Program-made: the position numbers and the translations under genes | Assembly: GCF_017357425.1 (NCBI RefSeq) | Contig: NZ_CP014571.1 | Coordinates: 2,914,001-2,978,000, forward strand | Length of the DNA: 64,000 nt | Reading direction: 5' to 3' | DNA from: Arthrobacter sp. D5-1 | GTDB lineage: Bacteria; Actinomycetota; Actinomycetes; Actinomycetales; Micrococcaceae | Shown here: piece after piece, positions 16,825 to 26,197 of the stretch | How positions within the stretch are numbered: the first letter of the stretch is position 1 | How the letters are laid out: each line of letters begins with the position of its first letter | Notes under the pieces: generated by a model | What the model was told of the DNA's origin: nothing | Databases searched by the model: none | Seen by the model: the letters and a program-made list of their open reading frames with translations, nothing else

Positions 16825-18176
16825 GGCCGGCGCTTCATCACCAGGGACGTCACAACGCCCAGCAGCAGCAGGCCAGCCGCGGCGGCCATGGAAACGACGA
16901 ATGCTGCACCCGGCCCCTGCGTCTCGGCCAGTTGCCCAGCCAGGTACGCGCCCAGAGCCGTACCAGCGACGATTCCGCTGGCGAGGGCTGTCATGACCGT
17001 TGCCATACGGCCGGCCGGTGCCACGACGCCGCCAATGCTGAAGACCGTGACCATCACAGGCCCCACCGGAATACCCAAAATCAGCAAGACAAAGACCATC
17101 GGCCAAATACCGCCGGGCAAGAGCAGCAAAAGCGACAAGGCCGACATCGCCAGCGCGGCCGCAACCCAGCGGGAGGCCAGGCTGAACCGCTGTGGCCAGA
17201 ACGCGACCGACAACGCAGCCACCGCAGAGCTCAAGCCCATCACCGCGTAGAGGATCCCCGCGATTTCGGCGGTGGCGTACTGGGCAGAGAAAGCACTCAA
17301 CGCATTTTGCGTCGCCCCAAAGAAGGTACCCATGCAGACCATTGCCAGCACAGGTACGGCAACCACAGCACCGGCCCAACGATTGCGGCGCTGCGGACCA
17401 GCCTGCGCGGGCTGCTCCTCGGAAGGCACGACGCCGGAAGCCGCCTTGCGAGGCGCTGGAACCACAGCATGCTGGCTGGGGTGGACGGCGAAAGCCGGCA
17501 CCAACGTGATGGTCATGACCGCAGCCAGGGCAAGTGGCAACCATGGGGCCACCATGCTGGCCAGGACACCCACCAGCGCCGGGCCAAGGACAAAGGTGAC
17601 CTCGTCCGCGGTGCCCTCGTAGGACAGCGCGGTATCGAGGTCTGCGCGGTTTGCTGCCACGCTCCTGCTGCCGTGGGCTGCCGAGGGGGCAAGGTTCCGG
17701 GTAGTCAAAGCCATCCACCGCACCCTGGCCATCGGGCCGACTTGCGGGCAGCTGGCACCGGCAAGGAATGACGCGATGAGGACACCGACAGCGTCGCTTG
17801 CGGAACCGTAGGCCGGCGTCAGGTAGGCCGCCGCAAGAAGTCCGGCGACCGCCAAAGCGTTCATGACTGCGGCGACCAGGAGCACGATCCGCTGCCCTGC
17901 GCGGTCGGCCAGGGAGCCGAGGACAGGGGCACCCAGGGCCGAACCAATGCCGACAGCTCCGGCAGCCATGCCACCGATGGCGTAGGACTGGCTGACGGCC
18001 GTGACGAGGGTCAGGGTTCCGACGGTGAGCATGGCCAGCGGAAGGCGGGCGAAGAGGCCCAAGGGCAGGAACCCGGGTCCTGCAAGTTCCGGGAGCCGCG
18101 CAAAACGGCCGGGCAGGCGGGAGGGGCGTGATGGTGCAGAAGACAGAGGCTGGGAAGCCACAGAAGATTTTTCCAT
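16815..18176 (-). CDS. MFS transporter
   Basis: A 453-residue major facilitator with about twelve helices. PVLGSLADRAGQRIVLL is the loop between helices 2 and 3, and PVGPVMVTVFSIGGVVAP lies in the C-terminal half. The first 40 residues are cytosolic and Pro/Arg-rich. The sequence resembles small-molecule or drug exporters rather than uptake carriers. It is convergent with the TetR gene and ends inside it, so TetR control would have to act at a promoter upstream of 18176. Confidence 0.85.
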   Translation of the reverse strand: MEKSSVASQPLSSAPSRPSRLPGRFARLPELAGPGFLPLGLFARLPLAMLTVGTLTLVTAVSQSYAIGGMAAGAVGIGSALGAPVLGSLADRAGQRIVLLVAAVMNALAVAGLLAAAYLTPAYGSASDAVGVLIASFLAGASCPQVGPMARVRWMALTTRNLAPSAAHGSRSVAANRADLDTALSYEGTADEVTFVLGPALVGVLASMVAPWLPLALAAVMTITLVPAFAVHPSQHAVVPAPRKAASGVVPSEEQPAQAGPQRRNRWAGAVVAVPVLAMVCMGTFFGATQNALSAFSAQYATAEIAGILYAVMGLSSAVAALSVAFWPQRFSLASRWVAAALAMSALSLLLLLPGGIWPMVFVLLILGIPVGPVMVTVFSIGGVVAPAGRMATVMTALASGIVAGTALGAYLAGQLAETQGPGAAFVVSMAAAAGLLLLGVVTSLVMKRRPQS

Positions 18177-18198
18177 TAATCCGGGTTCGCTAAAGGAT

Positions 18199-18224
18199 GC
18201 GCATCGTCCCTCCTCCCGATGCGC
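18199..18224. other. Hairpin between sbcC and the MFS gene
   Basis: GCGCATCG (18199-18206) pairs with CGATGCGC (18217-18224). It may end the sbcDC transcript or lie in the MFS promoter. There is no T run. Confidence 0.3.
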
Positions 18225-18280
18225 GCGACCCGGTGTAACGGGTTAAGTCTATCGGATATGTTCCCAGCAGGAAGTATGGC

Positions 18281-21200
18281 CTAGGCAGGAACCAATTCGG
18301 CGATTCGCACGGTGGATCCGTGGCGGCCCTTTACCACCTGCACCTGGCTGGTGATCCGTTGTTTCATCTCGGCAACATGGCTGACCAAGCCAACTACCCT
18401 GCCGCCGTCGCGCAGTCCTTCCAGAGCATCCATCACTTGCTCCAGTGCTTGCTCGTCGAGGCTTCCAAAACCCTCGTCGACGAACAGTGTCTCGATGTCC
18501 ACGCCACCAGCCTCTTGCTGGACAACATCGGCCAGGCCAAGCGCCAGGGACAACGAGGCCATGAAGGATTCGCCACCGGACAAGGTGGAGGTGTCCCGGC
18601 GCTGGCCGGTCCACTCGTCCACCACTTCCAGCCCCAGCCCGGACTTTGCACCCCGCGCTGCTTTGGCATCCGTATGCTGCAAGGTATAGCGGCCATCACT
18701 CATGGCAACGAGCCGCTCGGAGGCGGCGATGGCTACCTGTTCCAGCCGGCCGGCCAAAACGTACGTGTTCAGGCTCATCCGGTAACTGTTATCACCGGAT
18801 CCCCTCACGGTGTCCGCCAACTCTGCCAGAAGCCGTGCCTTGTTCCGCGGCTCCTTGCCGGCGTCAGCGAGTTCAAGGTAGGCCTTCCGAAAACGAGACA
18901 CAGCTTCGGACGACTTTCCAGCCAGGCCCGCAGCCAGAGCTGCGGCACGGGCCTTGTCCGCAGCATCCGCTGCCAGCAGTTTTACCCCGGCAAGTTCGGT
19001 CTCCGGCAGCGGAAGCTCGCCAATACTCACTTCCTTGGCTGCCAGAACCAGGTCCTCGCCGGCAAACAGTTCATCGAGGCGGGAAGATTCAGCGTCGAAA
19101 TCGGCCAGGTCCTTCTCAAGACCTACAACATCGGCGGGCGGCAGGAGTTCACGACGCGCTTCTTCGGCAGATCCGAATCCGGATTCCGGCAGGACCCGGC
19201 CGAGAGAGGCGATGGCATCTTCCTGTGCCTGCACGGCACTTTCGACGTTGCGTTCGGCATCAGTTGCTGCCTGCAGCAGTGTGCGCTCGGCGGACAAGGC
19301 GTCCAACCTTTCACGCAGGCTCGGAAAGCCGCCCCTCAAACCAGCCAGTTCCTTCTCCAGGTCAGCATGCTGTTCCTCCAGCAGGGACACCTCCGAAGAC
19401 GCCTGGACTGCATTGGCCAGGGACCCGGACAGTTCTTCCTCCACGAGGTCGATGCGTTGGGCAAGGGATTGCTGCCGGCTGCGCAGCGTCTCCAAGGACG
19501 CTGCTGCCTTGCGGGCCGCAGAGAGAGCCTGCTGGGCATCCGCACGCTTGGACTCAGCCTCAGCCGCATCCGCAGACCCTCCTTGGGCCTTCAGCCCGGC
19601 GAGAACCTGGGCCGCCTCGGAGACTTGCCCTGCGAGCTCTCCCACGGCTCTCTCAGTGGCGTCGAAACGCTCCTTCAGCTCTTCCTCTTCCTGGGCAAGG
19701 GAGAGGGCTGATCGTACTGCGGCAGCTGGATTCGGGTGGTCTTCGCTGCCACACACCGCACACGGTACGCCGTCTTCCAAGGCCGCAGCCAGTTCCCCAG
19801 CTGCATTGGCGAGGCGCAGCTCCCGGATGTCGAGCCACTGCTGGCGGACGTCCTGCGACGCCGACCGTGCTTGGAGATGCTTTCCGGTGATGTCCTCCAG
19901 GTCATCGGCGGCAGCCGCATACCGACCCACGATCCCTACCAACTCGGTGGCCGCGGCAGCCTCCCTTTCAAGCTCCGACAGCTTCTCAGCAACGGGTTCC
20001 AGGGGCCCGATGTGCGACTCCACTGTGGCAACCTCTTCACGGAGCTTTTCCAACGCGGAGCGCGCCGCTTCCGATGCTGCGGCATGTTCAGCCGACTCGG
20101 CGCGTTTGGCCACCATGCGTGTTGCCAATCCGTCCAATCGCTGCTCATCGGGAAGACGAGCCTCCAGCACAGCGCAGCTTGCCTTGACGACCTCCAGGGA
20201 AGCGGTGGGGTTCACAGGGTTCACGCCTGCTTCGTCCATTGTCGAGCGAATCCCGGCTGCGAGGGCTGTAGCGGCCTGGAGCTTGCGCGCTGCGGCATCA
20301 ACGGCTTCCAGTTGGCCGCTGAGCACGGCGGCGCGGCGATGCCGGCTAAGCCTCTCCCTGTTCTCATGTGCACGGGGGGCAGCCAGCTCCAGCAGGATCC
20401 GCCGCTGCATTGCGGCGCCAAGACGCCCGTGACGCAACGCTTTCTCCTGGGCTTCCTGGAATTTCCCGGCGAGTCGGGCCGCCGCGGACTCCGCTTCCGT
20501 GGCCTCGTCCTGACGACGCTGCCACACGGCAACTACCTCGGCTTCCGCCTCGGCAAGCCATTCCTCGGGCTCTTGTCCTGCCGTGATGGTGGCCGCGGTG
20601 CCTGCTGAATCCCCTGGTGCGGCTTGGTGATCGTCCAGTTGCTGACGCTCCGCGGCAACCCTGTCCAGCAGCATGGTCAGTTCCGCCGTATTCTCCTGCA
20701 CTGCGCCGGCCGCGACGGCAGCTTGCTGGGCGAGGTGGCGTTCGACGGATTCGAAACGTTGCGTGCCGAAGAGTTTCTGCAGGAGTTCCAGGCGGTCGCC
20801 TGCCTTGGATCTGAGGAAGGCGGCAAAGTCACCCTGTGGCAGCATAACCACCCTTGTGAATTGCTCCCGGTCCATTCCCAGGACGTCGGAGAGTTCAGCT
20901 CCTACCTCGTCATTCCTGGAGGACTTCTCTTCCCAGGTTCCATTCACCCGTTCCCGGAGGAGGGTCTTGGCCTGCTGCGTGGTGAAGCCATTGCGCCCAC
21001 GGGCACTGGGACGATCCCATGCGGGCGAGCGCGTCACTTCGAAACGACGTCCCCGGGCCGAGAACTCGCACACCACGCGTGGTTCAGCACCGGGCGCCGC
21101 GTGATCGCTGCGGAGCCGTTTGCCTTCCTGACGGGCGCCTGGAACGGACCCGTACAGGGCAAAGCAGATGGCATCCAGGATGCTGGTCTTCCCGGCCCCG

Positions 21201-21310
21201 GTGGCGCCGTTGAGGAGGAACAGTCCCTGCGCACTGAGTTGGTCGAAGTCGATGTGCTGGGGCGTGGCGAACGGGCCAAACGCTTCGATATCCAAGCGGT
21301 GGATTCTCAC
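18281..21310 (-). CDS. sbcC: SbcC-type exonuclease ATPase subunit (Rad50 family)
   Basis: A 1009-residue SMC-like ATPase that, with SbcD, opens DNA hairpins and degrades double-strand ends. The Walker A is NGATGAGKTS (34-43). Two long coiled coils flank the zinc hook CAVC (Cys517, Cys520), by which two molecules dimerise. The C-terminal ATPase half has the signature STLSGGESFMASLSLALGLA, Walker B TLFVDEGFGSLD and a switch histidine in LVSHV. The start overlaps the sbcD stop by 4 nt, so the complex is translated in coupled fashion. Length and domain order are normal for the family. Confidence 0.97.
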   Translation of the reverse strand: MRIHRLDIEAFGPFATPQHIDFDQLSAQGLFLLNGATGAGKTSILDAICFALYGSVPGARQEGKRLRSDHAAPGAEPRVVCEFSARGRRFEVTRSPAWDRPSARGRNGFTTQQAKTLLRERVNGTWEEKSSRNDEVGAELSDVLGMDREQFTRVVMLPQGDFAAFLRSKAGDRLELLQKLFGTQRFESVERHLAQQAAVAAGAVQENTAELTMLLDRVAAERQQLDDHQAAPGDSAGTAATITAGQEPEEWLAEAEAEVVAVWQRRQDEATEAESAAARLAGKFQEAQEKALRHGRLGAAMQRRILLELAAPRAHENRERLSRHRRAAVLSGQLEAVDAAARKLQAATALAAGIRSTMDEAGVNPVNPTASLEVVKASCAVLEARLPDEQRLDGLATRMVAKRAESAEHAAASEAARSALEKLREEVATVESHIGPLEPVAEKLSELEREAAAATELVGIVGRYAAAADDLEDITGKHLQARSASQDVRQQWLDIRELRLANAAGELAAALEDGVPCAVCGSEDHPNPAAAVRSALSLAQEEEELKERFDATERAVGELAGQVSEAAQVLAGLKAQGGSADAAEAESKRADAQQALSAARKAAASLETLRSRQQSLAQRIDLVEEELSGSLANAVQASSEVSLLEEQHADLEKELAGLRGGFPSLRERLDALSAERTLLQAATDAERNVESAVQAQEDAIASLGRVLPESGFGSAEEARRELLPPADVVGLEKDLADFDAESSRLDELFAGEDLVLAAKEVSIGELPLPETELAGVKLLAADAADKARAAALAAGLAGKSSEAVSRFRKAYLELADAGKEPRNKARLLAELADTVRGSGDNSYRMSLNTYVLAGRLEQVAIAASERLVAMSDGRYTLQHTDAKAARGAKSGLGLEVVDEWTGQRRDTSTLSGGESFMASLSLALGLADVVQQEAGGVDIETLFVDEGFGSLDEQALEQVMDALEGLRDGGRVVGLVSHVAEMKQRITSQVQVVKGRHGSTVRIAELVPA

Positions 21311-22479
21311 AGCTCCGCCTCTTCCAACCGGACAGCTTCAAGGGCCTCTTTCAATGCGGCTTCTTCGGCATCTCCGGAACCGCGGCCCCGGACATGTTCC
21401 AGGAAGCCGCAGCAAACGTCGAGGTCATCTTCGGCCTCGGCGAGCCGGCTGCTGTAGCTCGTCCCGGCCCGGGACTCACCGCCTTCGGGGTCGAAGGCAA
21501 GGACCAGTGTGTCGGGGAAGCGGCTGCGCACCCTGTCCATCGCCTGGGCAGGCCGCACGGCATCCGTCAACGTGATCTGGCAGTAAGCACCTTCCGCCCA
21601 GGCATGTTCCCCGGATGCCAGCAGTTCCTCCAGCGGGCCGCGCAGCATGGCCAGTGGTTTGGGCGACCCCCACAGGACCTCTTCGACTCCGACGGCGCCG
21701 CCTGGGCCGATGTCCACGAGCCAGGCACCCTTATGGTGCTTGGCTTCGGAGAAGGAATAGGCCAGCGGCGAGCCGGAGTAGCGGACGTTGGGAGCCAGCT
21801 CCTGGCGCCCGTGGAGGTGGCCCAATGCGGTGTAGGCGAAGTCCTCGAAGAGATCCAACGGCACGGCTCCCAGTCCACCGATACTGAGGTCTCTCTCACT
21901 GTCCGAGGAAATGCCTCCGCTGGCGAAAGTGTGCGCAAGGACTACTGGGTAAACAGGTCCGGCTTCCCGACGGTGCCCGACATCGCGCCGAATCCGTTCC
22001 ACAGCCGCCAAAGTGACGTCGAAGTGGTTGGCGGTATCGACGCCCATGCGCTCGGCCACCAGCCGGGGCTCAAGATAGGGAATGCCGTAGATGGCGACAT
22101 CCCCATTGCTGCGGTCCGATCCCAGCGGAAAAACCACAGGTTCGTCCAGGTCCTCCACCCGGGTCCGTAAGTGCACTCCCCCGCGCTCCAACAGCCGGGA
22201 GGCAAAGCCCAGCCGGATGGCGGAGTCGTGGTTGCCGCTGGTCAAGACAACGGCGGCGCCTGCCTGGGTGATCCGGACAAGCGCATCATCGAGGAGTTTC
22301 ACCACGTCCAGGCCCGGCAAAGCGCGGTCATACACGTCGCCGGCTATCAGGACGACGTCAACGGACCTGGCTTCGACAACCGATACCAACTGGTCCACGA
22401 AATCGCGCTGGGCTTCGAGCATGCCTACGCCGTGAAATGATCGGCCAAGGTGCCAATCCGAAGTGTGAAGTAACCGCAT
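21307..22479 (-). CDS. sbcD: SbcD-type exonuclease subunit (Mre11 family)
   Basis: A 390-residue metallophosphoesterase nuclease. Mn-binding motifs are in order: TSDWHLGR (Asp8, His10), AGDVYDR, SGNHDS, then a VLAHTF histidine and a GHLHGRQ pair. The C-terminal third is the capping domain that contacts SbcC. It is the first gene of the sbcD-sbcC pair. Confidence 0.97.
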   Translation of the reverse strand: MRLLHTSDWHLGRSFHGVGMLEAQRDFVDQLVSVVEARSVDVVLIAGDVYDRALPGLDVVKLLDDALVRITQAGAAVVLTSGNHDSAIRLGFASRLLERGGVHLRTRVEDLDEPVVFPLGSDRSNGDVAIYGIPYLEPRLVAERMGVDTANHFDVTLAAVERIRRDVGHRREAGPVYPVVLAHTFASGGISSDSERDLSIGGLGAVPLDLFEDFAYTALGHLHGRQELAPNVRYSGSPLAYSFSEAKHHKGAWLVDIGPGGAVGVEEVLWGSPKPLAMLRGPLEELLASGEHAWAEGAYCQITLTDAVRPAQAMDRVRSRFPDTLVLAFDPEGGESRAGTSYSSRLAEAEDDLDVCCGFLEHVRGRGSGDAEEAALKEALEAVRLEEAEL

Positions 22480-22550
22480 ATTCCCAAGTTAACCGGGTGT
22501 ACCGACAATAAAGCGCAGGCAAGCCGACCGCCGTCGATCCTGTCTGGTTG

Positions 22551-23501
22551 CTAGCCCTTTTTGCCGTCGAAGAAGTCGCGGGCGTCATCGTCGGCGGCCG
22601 CAGCAGGTGCTGGTGCAGGGTTGACGGTGTCCTTCTTCGCAGAAGCCTGCTGCTCCTTGGCGCCACTGGTTCCGGCGCCGACCTCAGTGAGGTCGTGATC
22701 GGCGTCGAAGGCAGCATTGACGTCGTCATCATGGGCGGCCTGGAAGTCCGCCGACCCGGCACCGTTGCCTTCCGCAAGACCCTGGAAGCCACGGAAGACC
22801 AGCCCGGCCAGCGCCGCGCCCAACAGCGGTGCCACCCAGAAGAGCCACAGTCCTTCGATGGCCCAGGAAGAGCTGAAGAATGCCTGTGCCGTGGCCCGCG
22901 CAGGGTTGAAGGGAAGGTTGCCCAGAACCTGGCCGAACTGAAGCAGCACAACCATGGCCAGGCCCACAGCGAAGGGAGCCAGGGCGGGAACCGCCCTGCG
23001 GCCGGCCGTCGCCCCCAGGAAGACTGCAACGAGCAGGGCAGCACCAAGGATTTCAACCATCAGGACCCCAGCCATCTGCGTTTGGGCTGCAGCATGTTCA
23101 CCGTAGCCCGGCGCCACAACGTCAAAGGCGGCGCGGGCGTCCTTCAGCACGGGGACTGTGGTGACCACAAAGTAGATCAGCGCGGCACCAACAACGCTGC
23201 CGATGAGCTGCGCCGCCAGGTAGGCCACGGCGGCTACTGCCCGGATCCGACCGGCAATCAGGTTGCCCAGGGTGATGGCCGGGTTGAAGTGCCCACCGGA
23301 CACATGCCCGAACGCCAGCATGGCCACTGTCACGGTGAGCCCGGCGGCGAGGGCCACGGGTACGGGCGCCCCGCTGGGGTTGGAGAAAATCCCGACACCC
23401 ACCGCCACGACCACAATGAACATCGATCCCAAAGCTTCAGCCGACAACCGGGCAGTGAGCCCCGGCTGGTGTTCGGGTGTGGCCTGTACAGGAGAGGTCA
23501 T
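22551..23501 (-). CDS. MIP-family aquaporin with long charged C-terminal tail
   Basis: A 316-residue channel with six helices and two NPA half-helices, at residues 73-75 (GGHFNPAIT) and 199-201 (LPFNPARAT). It moves water or small neutral solutes across the membrane. The core ends near residue 240; the remaining 76 residues are hydrophilic, rich in Ala, Asp and Lys, and end DDDARDFFDGKKG. ATG 23501 is used because AAGGA lies about 10 nt upstream; the open frame continues 37 codons further without any membrane signal. Confidence 0.93.
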   Translation of the reverse strand: MTSPVQATPEHQPGLTARLSAEALGSMFIVVVAVGVGIFSNPSGAPVPVALAAGLTVTVAMLAFGHVSGGHFNPAITLGNLIAGRIRAVAAVAYLAAQLIGSVVGAALIYFVVTTVPVLKDARAAFDVVAPGYGEHAAAQTQMAGVLMVEILGAALLVAVFLGATAGRRAVPALAPFAVGLAMVVLLQFGQVLGNLPFNPARATAQAFFSSSWAIEGLWLFWVAPLLGAALAGLVFRGFQGLAEGNGAGSADFQAAHDDDVNAAFDADHDLTEVGAGTSGAKEQQASAKKDTVNPAPAPAAAADDDARDFFDGKKG

Positions 23502-23687
23502 GTCGAAGGTGTCCTTACGGTTGATCTGGATGCTGGCCTTGCTGGCCCCGCAGCGTGCTGCAGGCTCTGATGTACTGCTGACGGCTGCCCGGAGCGTCAA
23601 GGGCGTTGGCAAGCCTGGCCGGAAGCCGATGGCCCTTGAGCATTGTCCCAGCCGAGTCTGGGCAGTTGCTGAATCCCGCCTCCGAGC

Positions 23688-24038
23688 TTATCCGCCCAAG
23701 GCTATGGCCGCGATCGCCGTACCGCCAAGGCCCATCACGGCCACGGTGCTGACCAGTACCAGCCGCGCGGAAGCAGCGTTGGTTCCGGCCTGGAGCTGGC
23801 GTGAGCGAACCCACACCGCCGAGGCCAGGACGATGGTGGCGGCGGCCGCCACGAGGGCGCAGATGCCCTGGTAGTCAAGTCCAGGGAGCCCGGCGGCGGC
23901 GCTGGCGGTGGATGGCTCGGACGTCAGCCAACTCCGCCAAATGAACAGGTCAACGACCACCAACGAAATCAAGGTCCTGCGCCAGGCCAGGGTTGTTCGC
24001 TCCGGTTGGAGACCGGGATCGCGGACTTCCACACTCAC
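23688..24038 (-). CDS. DUF202-family small membrane protein
   Basis: A 116-residue protein with three predicted helices. QPERTTLAWRRTLISLVVVD matches the conserved start of the DUF202 domain. The function is unknown. It follows another DUF202 gene by 13 nt and is probably co-transcribed; such pairs are common in actinobacteria. Confidence 0.8.
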   Translation of the reverse strand: MSVEVRDPGLQPERTTLAWRRTLISLVVVDLFIWRSWLTSEPSTASAAAGLPGLDYQGICALVAAAATIVLASAVWVRSRQLQAGTNAASARLVLVSTVAVMGLGGTAIAAIALGG

Positions 24039-24051
24039 AAGATGTCCTTAT

Positions 24052-24408
24052 TCACCGGGCAACCAGGATCAGCACCGCGAAGGCGAAGGCTGCCAAAGCC
24101 ACCACGATGGTCATGAACATCATCACGCGGGAGAACGGAAGGGCTTGGTCGTTGCGCATTGCCGCTTCCATCTGCCCCCACCGGCGGTAGGACAAGGCGG
24201 CCAAACCCGCTCCAACCAGCGCCAGCAAGACGCAGAGGACCAGTCGAACGGGGGTCGGCGCGATGTTGGGAGCCAACTGGTCAACAGCCACCGCCCCGGC
24301 AAGCAGGGCCAGCGAGGTGCGGATCCACGCAAGGAAGGTACGTTCGTTGGCAAGCGAGAACCTGTAATCAGGTGTCTTGCCGGTCCGTCGCCAAGCAGGT
24401 TCACGCAC
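24052..24408 (-). CDS. YidH/DUF202-family membrane protein
   Basis: A protein of about 118 residues with three predicted helices. FSLANERTFLAWIRTSLAL is the DUF202 signature. The GTG at 24408 is chosen because GGAGAG lies 5 nt upstream; an ATG at 24429 in the same frame is the alternative. The function is unknown. It is divergent from the ADP-ribosylglycohydrolase gene and followed by the second DUF202 gene. Confidence 0.8.
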   Translation of the reverse strand: MREPAWRRTGKTPDYRFSLANERTFLAWIRTSLALLAGAVAVDQLAPNIAPTPVRLVLCVLLALVGAGLAALSYRRWGQMEAAMRNDQALPFSRVMMFMTIVVALAAFAFAVLILVAR

Positions 24409-24490
24409 GCAGTCTCTCCAGGGTTTCATCGGTGCCGGGCAGCTTCCCCACCATACCAGCGGGCGTTCGCGGGCACGGTAAGTTACTGGC

Positions 24491-25561
24491 ATGAGTGTTG
24501 AACCTTCTTCCCCTGTTGCGCCATCCTTCGAATCCCGTGTCCACGGCTCACTTTTGGGTGGAGCCCTGGGCGATTCCCTTGGTTACGCCGTGGAGTTCGA
24601 TTCCATCGCAGCGATCCGCGCGCACTATGGTGCTGCCGGGCTGACCGGGTTTGGCCAGCTCGGGGACGCGAGCCACTTTTCAGACGACACCCAGATGACG
24701 CTGTACACCGTTGACGGTCTGGTGGAAGCCCTCGAATGGGCGAACGACGGTGTGGCAGCTGACGAGATCGCCTGCCTGTGGCTCGCCTACCTGCGGTGGC
24801 TCAAAACCCAGGACGTCGCTGTCGCCTCTTCCGCCCCTGTACCCCAGCCCCGGTGGATCGACGCCCAGGAAGTGCTCCGGCACCGCAGGGCACCGGGAAA
24901 CGCGTGCCTGAGCGGCCTGGCAACCGGTCAGATGGGCACGGTCGCTCGCCCGGTCAATCCCGACTCCAAGGGATGCGGTACGGTGATGCGCTCGGCTCCC
25001 TTCGGACTGATTCCGCACATCTCACGGGAGGCCGTCTACAAGCTGAGCTCCGATGCCGCATCCCTGACGCATGGGCACCCTTCGGCCCGCCTCAGTGCGG
25101 CGGCTTTCAGTTTGCTGATCCATCACATCGTGGCCGGACACGACGTCCGCAGCGCTGCCAACGAGGCACTCGACTACGTGAACGGTGTTCCCACCAAGGC
25201 CCCGGAACTTGGCGAAAGGCTGGAAGCCGCCTTGCAGTTGTCTCAGCAGTCCAACGCCCTGAGCCCCGAAGACCTGACCGCAGCGCTCGGCGAGGGCTGG
25301 ATCGCAGAGGAGGCACTCGCCGTCGGGCTCTACTCCGTTTTGGCCACGAGCGGCAGTTCGCCGGCGGACCATTTCCGCAACGCGATCGCAGTTGCCATCA
25401 ACCACAGCGGCGACAGTGACTCCACTGGATCCATCGCCGGCAACATCCTGGGTGCCTTCTACGGTGAAGAATGCCTCCCAGGCGCCTGGCTTGAGGCTTT
25501 GGAAGCACCCGAGGTCATCCGCGGCATGGCGGGAAGGCTCCTCGCCGTCACCACTGGCTGA
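24491..25561 (+). CDS. ADP-ribosylglycohydrolase family protein
   Basis: A 356-residue DraG/ARH-fold hydrolase expected to remove ADP-ribose from a protein, nucleic acid or small molecule. Metal-binding motifs are present: GALGDSLGYAVE near the start, FSDDTQM (residues 63-69), and the C-terminal SGDSDSTGSIAGNILGA, corresponding to the family's GDtDttaai. No ADP-ribosyltransferase gene is nearby, so the partner and substrate are unknown. It is convergent with the DUF4395 gene with only 6 nt between stops. Confidence 0.92.
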   Translation: MSVEPSSPVAPSFESRVHGSLLGGALGDSLGYAVEFDSIAAIRAHYGAAGLTGFGQLGDASHFSDDTQMTLYTVDGLVEALEWANDGVAADEIACLWLAYLRWLKTQDVAVASSAPVPQPRWIDAQEVLRHRRAPGNACLSGLATGQMGTVARPVNPDSKGCGTVMRSAPFGLIPHISREAVYKLSSDAASLTHGHPSARLSAAAFSLLIHHIVAGHDVRSAANEALDYVNGVPTKAPELGERLEAALQLSQQSNALSPEDLTAALGEGWIAEEALAVGLYSVLATSGSSPADHFRNAIAVAINHSGDSDSTGSIAGNILGAFYGEECLPGAWLEALEAPEVIRGMAGRLLAVTTG

Positions 25562-25567
25562 CGGGTA

Positions 25568-26131
25568 CTACGTGGTGCTGCGCAGCGTGATGTTGTGGCA
25601 GGCCTCGCAAATTTCGGCCGGAATGAGGCCACGGCGCTGCAGTAAGCCGAAGATCGCGCAGCCGAGGCAAAATCCGACGAACGCTTCCAAGGACGCCGCT
25701 ACGATCAGAAGCGCCAGAAGGAGCCACGCGGCCGGCTCGTAGCCGATGAAGAAGAGAACGACGGCGGCACTCGTCAACGCGGCACCGATGCCTTGCGCGA
25801 AACGCTTGGGCGGACCGGCCACCAGCTTGGCGTGTCCGATCCGTGGTGCCAGAACCTTGACAGACAGCAGCGCCAACGGAGAGATCCGGGGACCAAACAG
25901 GACGCGGAGCCAGAAGCCGGCGGCAATAATCACCAAACCCCAGCCCCAGCCGGTCAGCAGGGTTGCGACGGCCAGGACCACTACCAACCCGGCCGTGATG
26001 CGGGCGGCGTATTCGTTCACGGGGTTGGGAAACGCGAAAACAGCCCGCCAACCAACCGCAGGGCGCGCAGGACGATCATGAACATCGGCTTGCCGGCGAA
26101 CCGGTGCTGGAGGAAGTGCGGGCTTGGCCAT
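25568..26131 (-). CDS. DUF4395 membrane protein
   Basis: A 187-residue protein with about four helices. VNEYAARITAGLVVVLA, the FGPRISPLALLSVKVLAPR loop and the C-terminal FCLGCAIFGLL followed by CEAC are DUF4395 features. The two cysteine pairs suggest a redox or thiol role, since DUF4395 proteins often sit beside thioredoxin or sulfurtransferase genes. That is context knowledge; no such gene is adjacent here. Confidence 0.82.
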   Translation of the reverse strand: MAKPALPPAPVRRQADVHDRPARPAVGWRAVFAFPNPVNEYAARITAGLVVVLAVATLLTGWGWGLVIIAAGFWLRVLFGPRISPLALLSVKVLAPRIGHAKLVAGPPKRFAQGIGAALTSAAVVLFFIGYEPAAWLLLALLIVAASLEAFVGFCLGCAIFGLLQRRGLIPAEICEACHNITLRSTT

Positions 26132-26197
26132 GCCCCAAGGCTAGGAGCGGATCTCCCCCAGCGGGAAGCATTGTTGCGCAGTATGACCCTTTGCGGG

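Noticed and set aside
18320..20432. Long plus-strand open frames opposite sbcC (up to about 490 codons)
   Set aside because: They are antisense shadows of a high-GC gene: low-complexity Ser/Ala/Arg-rich translations with no family motif, opposite a complete SbcC with zinc hook and ATPase motifs.
23502..23687. Small open frames between the aquaporin and DUF202 genes
   Set aside because: No ribosome-binding site or recognisable protein; the region has no strong hairpin either.
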